Source: BOG-932 sp965276835 (lineage in GTDB: Bacteria; Pseudomonadota; Alphaproteobacteria; BOG-932; Roseiterribacteraceae). From it: a stretch of DNA of 64,000 bases. Below, piece by piece: positions 61,552 to 64,000 of the stretch. The notes under the pieces are model-generated. The model ran no database searches. It saw only the letters and a program-made list of their open reading frames with translations, and had not been told where the DNA came from. Where the stretch lies: the NCBI GenBank assembly GCA_965276835.1, contig OZ255631.1:5456001-5520000 (forward strand), given 5' to 3'. Both the position numbers and the translations under genes were made by a program. Numbering within the stretch: position 1 is the first letter of the stretch; the number at the start of each line of letters is the position of its first letter.

Positions 61552-63084
61552 CTATTCCCCGATCACATGGGGCGCGCCGCCGGCCGGCTGGAACTTCGGC
61601 ACATGGAGGAACAGCACGACCGGCAATATGGCGACGCACAGCACCGCCAGCATCATGAAGACGTTGATATAACTGACCATCATCGCCTGCCGTGTGATGT
61701 CGGCGTTAAGCAGCGCCATGGCGGCGTCCTTGCTGAGGCCGGGCAAGGTTGGCATCGGCTTGAACGGCGTCATGAATTCCGACAGATAACCGTGATTGAC
61801 CTGCGCCGAACCCACCAGGATCGCCGAGGTGATCGAGATGCCCGCCGCGCTGCCGATATTGCGCATCAGGTTGTAAAAGCCACTGGCCTCTGTCCGCAGG
61901 TCGGTGTCCAGCGTCGTGAAGGCATTGGTCGTCAGCGGCACATTGATGAAGCCGATGCTGGCCCCCTGCAGCAGGCCCAGCGTGATGATGCCGCGCGGGC
62001 TGACATCCAGCGACCAGCCCGACATCAGGTAGAGCGAGAGCGCGCTTAGGGCGAGGCCGAACGCGATCTGCACCCGTGTATCGAGCCATTTGCTGATCCG
62101 CCCGACCACCAGGATGGCTGCGATCGTGCCGATGCCGCGCGGCGCCATCACCAAGCCTGCCGTCAGCACCGGATAATTCAGCTCGCCTTGCAGCATCTGC
62201 GGCGTCAACGCCATCGACCCATAATAGACTAGCATGATCAGGGTCATGATCACGTTGGACAGCAGGAAGGTCCGGTCCTTGAACAGCCGCACGTCGAAGA
62301 ACGGCCTGCGTGTGGTCATGCTGTGCGCGACGAACATATAGGCGCCGAACGCCATCAGCGAGAATTCGATCAGAATTTCGGGCGATTCGAACCAGCCCTT
62401 CTGCTCGCCCCGGTCCAGGCCCAACTGCAGGGTGGCGATGGCAAGGCTGAGGAAGCCGAAACCCAGCCAATCCAGCTTTCGCCCGGTGGCCTTTGTGGTC
62501 TCGGGGATGAAGGCAATGGCGCCCAGAATGGCGACAATGCCCAGCGGTACGTTGATGTAAAAGCACCAGCGCCATGACAGTTGGTCGGTCAGATATCCGC
62601 CGACGATGGGGCCCAGGATCGGGCCGACCATCACGCCCATGCTGAACATGCCCATCGCGCGGCCAACCTCGCTGCGCGGATAGGTGTCCAGCAGGATTGC
62701 CTGCGACAGTGGCACCAGGGCGGCGCCGAAAACGCCCTGCAGCAAGCGGAACAGCACCATTTCCGGCAATGTCGTGCCGATGCCGCACAGCATCGACGCA
62801 ATGGTGAAGCCGGCCAACGCGAAGACGAACAGCCGCGTGCGGCCCAGTTGCGATGCGAGCCAGGCGGTGACCGGCGTCGCGATCGCGGCGGCCACCAGAT
62901 AGGAGGTCAAAACCCAGGCGATCTGATCCTGGGTCGCGCCCAGACTGCCCTGCATGTGCGGCAGCGCGACATTGGCGATGGTCGTGTCCAGCACCTGCAT
63001 GATCGTCGCGCCCATCGTCACGATGCTGATCATCGTCTTGTTGGGCGCGGTGCCGGGCGTGTGCTGGCGGGGGGAAAAAGCCAT
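61552..63084 (-). CDS. DHA2-family MFS multidrug efflux transporter (EmrB-like)
   Basis: This 510-residue, 14-helix transporter has MQVLDTTIANVALPHMQ in helix 1 (DHA2 D1 motif), WLASQLGRTRLFV (motif A), FRLLQGVFGAALVPLSQ (motif B) and MGVMVGPILGPIVGGYL (antiporter motif C). Its length matches EmrB, and it lacks the long loop of the other DHA2 pump in the window. No EmrA-type adaptor or regulator gene is adjacent. A near-perfect inverted repeat lies about 60-85 nt upstream of the start. Confidence 0.93.
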   Translation of the reverse strand: MAFSPRQHTPGTAPNKTMISIVTMGATIMQVLDTTIANVALPHMQGSLGATQDQIAWVLTSYLVAAAIATPVTAWLASQLGRTRLFVFALAGFTIASMLCGIGTTLPEMVLFRLLQGVFGAALVPLSQAILLDTYPRSEVGRAMGMFSMGVMVGPILGPIVGGYLTDQLSWRWCFYINVPLGIVAILGAIAFIPETTKATGRKLDWLGFGFLSLAIATLQLGLDRGEQKGWFESPEILIEFSLMAFGAYMFVAHSMTTRRPFFDVRLFKDRTFLLSNVIMTLIMLVYYGSMALTPQMLQGELNYPVLTAGLVMAPRGIGTIAAILVVGRISKWLDTRVQIAFGLALSALSLYLMSGWSLDVSPRGIITLGLLQGASIGFINVPLTTNAFTTLDTDLRTEASGFYNLMRNIGSAAGISITSAILVGSAQVNHGYLSEFMTPFKPMPTLPGLSKDAAMALLNADITRQAMMVSYINVFMMLAVLCVAILPVVLFLHVPKFQPAGGAPHVIGE

Positions 63085-63145
63085 GGTTTACGCGAACTCG
63101 GATAGGCGAAGCAGGCAGATGCCGTGCCGTCAGGAATAAGATGGG

Positions 63146-63170
63146 TAGCTAGCTGATAGTTAGCAAGCTA
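63146..63170 (-). promoter_or_regulatory. Inverted repeat upstream of the EmrB-like gene
   Basis: TAGCTAGC (63146-63153) and GCAAGCTA (63163-63170) form a 7-of-8 inverted repeat with a nine-base spacer, 62-86 nt upstream of the pump gene start. This is a usual place for a TetR- or MarR-type operator. The regulator is not in the window next to it. Confidence 0.4.
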
Positions 63171-63320
63171 TCGGAATGCTGCATTGCAAAATAATCGTGA
63201 CGGCTGTTTTGCCTTAACGACCGAGGCGCCCGATTTGCTCCGGATTTCCTTTTCAGCCGCCGGCACGGCGGCTACAGTTCGCCGGCAATTTCAAAATCTC
63301 GATCGATAAGGGAGGTTCAC

Positions 63321-63773
63321 ATGACTGAATTCGGCAAACTTACGCGGCGCAGCCTGTTCGCTGCGGCGGCGATCGTCGCCTTTGCGACGCCCGGCCTAGC
63401 CGGCAGCGCCATGGCTGAAACCGCCACCGAAAAAGCCAACGTCAAAGTGGTCAATGACTTCATCGCCGCCTGGAGCGACCCCGACAAGGCGGTCACCTTC
63501 CTGTCCGACAAGGCATCGGTACGCATGGTCGAAGACCAGCCCGCCGTGGTCGGTCCGGCCGCCGTGGGCGCGGCCTTCAAAAGCTTCATGACCCCCGGCG
63601 TGTCGCTGACGGTGAAGACGCTCAGCACCACCGTGCATGGGCCGGTGGTGCTGAACAGCCGGGTCGACACGATGAAAACCCCGGGCAAGCCGGATCAGGC
63701 GTTCCCGGTTGCAGGCGTCTTCGTCGTCAAGGACGGCAAGATCGTTGAATGGACCGATTGGCTCAATAAATAA
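63321..63773 (+). CDS. Exported NTF2-fold (limonene-epoxide-hydrolase/SnoaL-like) protein
   Basis: This 150-residue protein has a twin-arginine-like signal (LTRRSLFAAAAIVAFATPG, ending near GSAMAE). The mature domain has the NTF2/cone fold: a helix with VVNDFIAAWSDPDKAVTFLSD, then strands ending in GVFVVKDGKIVEWTDWLNK. That C-terminal motif is typical of the limonene-1,2-epoxide hydrolase/SnoaL group. Export through Tat would suggest folding before secretion. No catalytic set can be confirmed, so enzymatic activity is open. GGGAGG about seven bases before the ATG supports the start. Confidence 0.82.
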   Translation: MTEFGKLTRRSLFAAAAIVAFATPGLAGSAMAETATEKANVKVVNDFIAAWSDPDKAVTFLSDKASVRMVEDQPAVVGPAAVGAAFKSFMTPGVSLTVKTLSTTVHGPVVLNSRVDTMKTPGKPDQAFPVAGVFVVKDGKIVEWTDWLNK

Positions 63774-63774
63774 T

Positions 63775-63789
63775 CCCGCTATTCGCGGG
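63775..63789. terminator. Short hairpin between convergent genes
   Basis: CCCGC (63775-63779) pairs with GCGGG (63785-63789) around a five-base loop, directly after the NTF2-fold gene stop and overlapping the stop of the convergent partial gene. Without a T run on either side it is only a weak terminator candidate. Confidence 0.3.
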
Positions 63790-64000
63790 TGTTGCGGCCG
63801 ACGATATAGCCGACGACACCCGCGATCGAGATCGCCAGCAGCAACAGCAGAACGTCCCACGTGCTCCAGTTGCCATGGAGCGCGAGCGGCGTGGCCGAGG
63901 AAGGAACGTCCTGCGGGCTTGGCGCCAGGGCGGTTTCGGCCGCGTTGGGCGCCGCCGCGCTGTTGCCCGCAGGGGCGGCAGGCTGGGTGCCGGGGGCGGA
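63779..64000 (-). CDS. C-terminal part of a membrane-anchored protein (gene runs off the right edge)
   Basis: On the minus strand an open frame from the edge gives 73 residues and a TAG stop at 63779-63781. The visible part is Ala/Pro/Gly-rich (linker-like). It then has LHGNWSTWDVLLLLLAISI, continuing as a membrane segment to about GVVGYIVGRN, and ends in TRE. So the protein has a low-complexity spacer and a C-terminal membrane anchor. The start and main domain lie outside the window. The composition and continuous hydrophobic run support coding, but no family can be named. Confidence 0.5.
   Translation of the reverse strand, partial: SAPGTQPAAPAGNSAAAPNAAETALAPSPQDVPSSATPLALHGNWSTWDVLLLLLAISIAGVVGYIVGRNTRE

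Noticed and set aside
1..64000. CRISPR arrays, insertion sequences, integrases, rRNA and tRNA genes
   Set aside because: None was seen. No regularly spaced repeats, transposase motifs or tRNA cloverleaf could be supported by reading both strands, although a dedicated search tool was not available.

Overview
The window is a gene-dense, high-GC chromosomal segment from an alphaproteobacterium. The best evidence is the order ileS, lspA, a DUF3035/BamF-like lipoprotein, two M16 peptidase subunits and mutL. Supporting evidence is a TPR gene touching ispE, an ETF-quinone oxidoreductase divergent from a family-4-type uracil-DNA glycosylase, and large TonB-dependent receptors typical of sphingomonad, caulobacter or Micropepsaceae-like oligotrophs. 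The genus cannot be fixed from the sequence. No rRNA, tRNA, CRISPR array, integrase or insertion sequence was seen, so this looks like ordinary chromosome with some accessory catabolic and envelope genes.

Layout. 1-8 kb: the end of a DUF1338 protein, a GlcG-like protein, an Lrp/AsnC regulator, a Rieske oxygenase, a chromate-type transporter and a class III omega-aminotransferase. These are followed by an AT-richer patch with a 32-residue membrane peptide, then ilvA. 8-24 kb: housekeeping genes (asd, ribF), two tandem secreted Cache-like proteins, ileS-lspA-bamF-like-M16-M16, mutL, and a sugar isomerase/FGGY kinase pair. 24-32 kb: a TonB-like protein, a glycine-zipper lipoprotein, a uracil-DNA glycosylase, ETF-QO, an aldose epimerase, a TPR protein and ispE.

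32-46 kb, mostly minus strand: a run of small catabolic-type enzymes (VOC, SDR, alpha/beta hydrolase), a small unknown protein and an AI-2E-family permease. Upstream of them lie two large tandem TonB-dependent receptors. Each ends, after a complete barrel and a proline-rich linker, in an OmpA-type peptidoglycan-binding domain. A divergent MarR regulator and a DHA2 efflux pump follow. This receptor pair is the most unusual feature of the window.

46-64 kb: YcaQ-like glycosylase, an EF-hand lipoprotein, two amidohydrolases around a GMC oxidoreductase, a PIN/AbrB toxin-antitoxin pair with a clear operator, a polytopic membrane protein and a PQQ-type beta-propeller. Next is a sulfur-handling operon-like run (cysE, cysteine desulfurase, 2Fe-2S ferredoxin, mnmA). 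Then come an alpha/beta hydrolase, a frameshifted PIG-L deacetylase/GT32 glycosyltransferase fusion, a second DHA2 pump, an exported NTF2-fold protein and a partial membrane-anchored protein at the right edge.

Functionally, the accessory genes suit a cell that imports organic substrates through TonB-dependent receptors, oxidises them (Rieske, GMC, SDR, PQQ propeller, amidohydrolases), feeds electrons into the quinone pool and exports toxic compounds through MFS pumps. That overall picture is inference.
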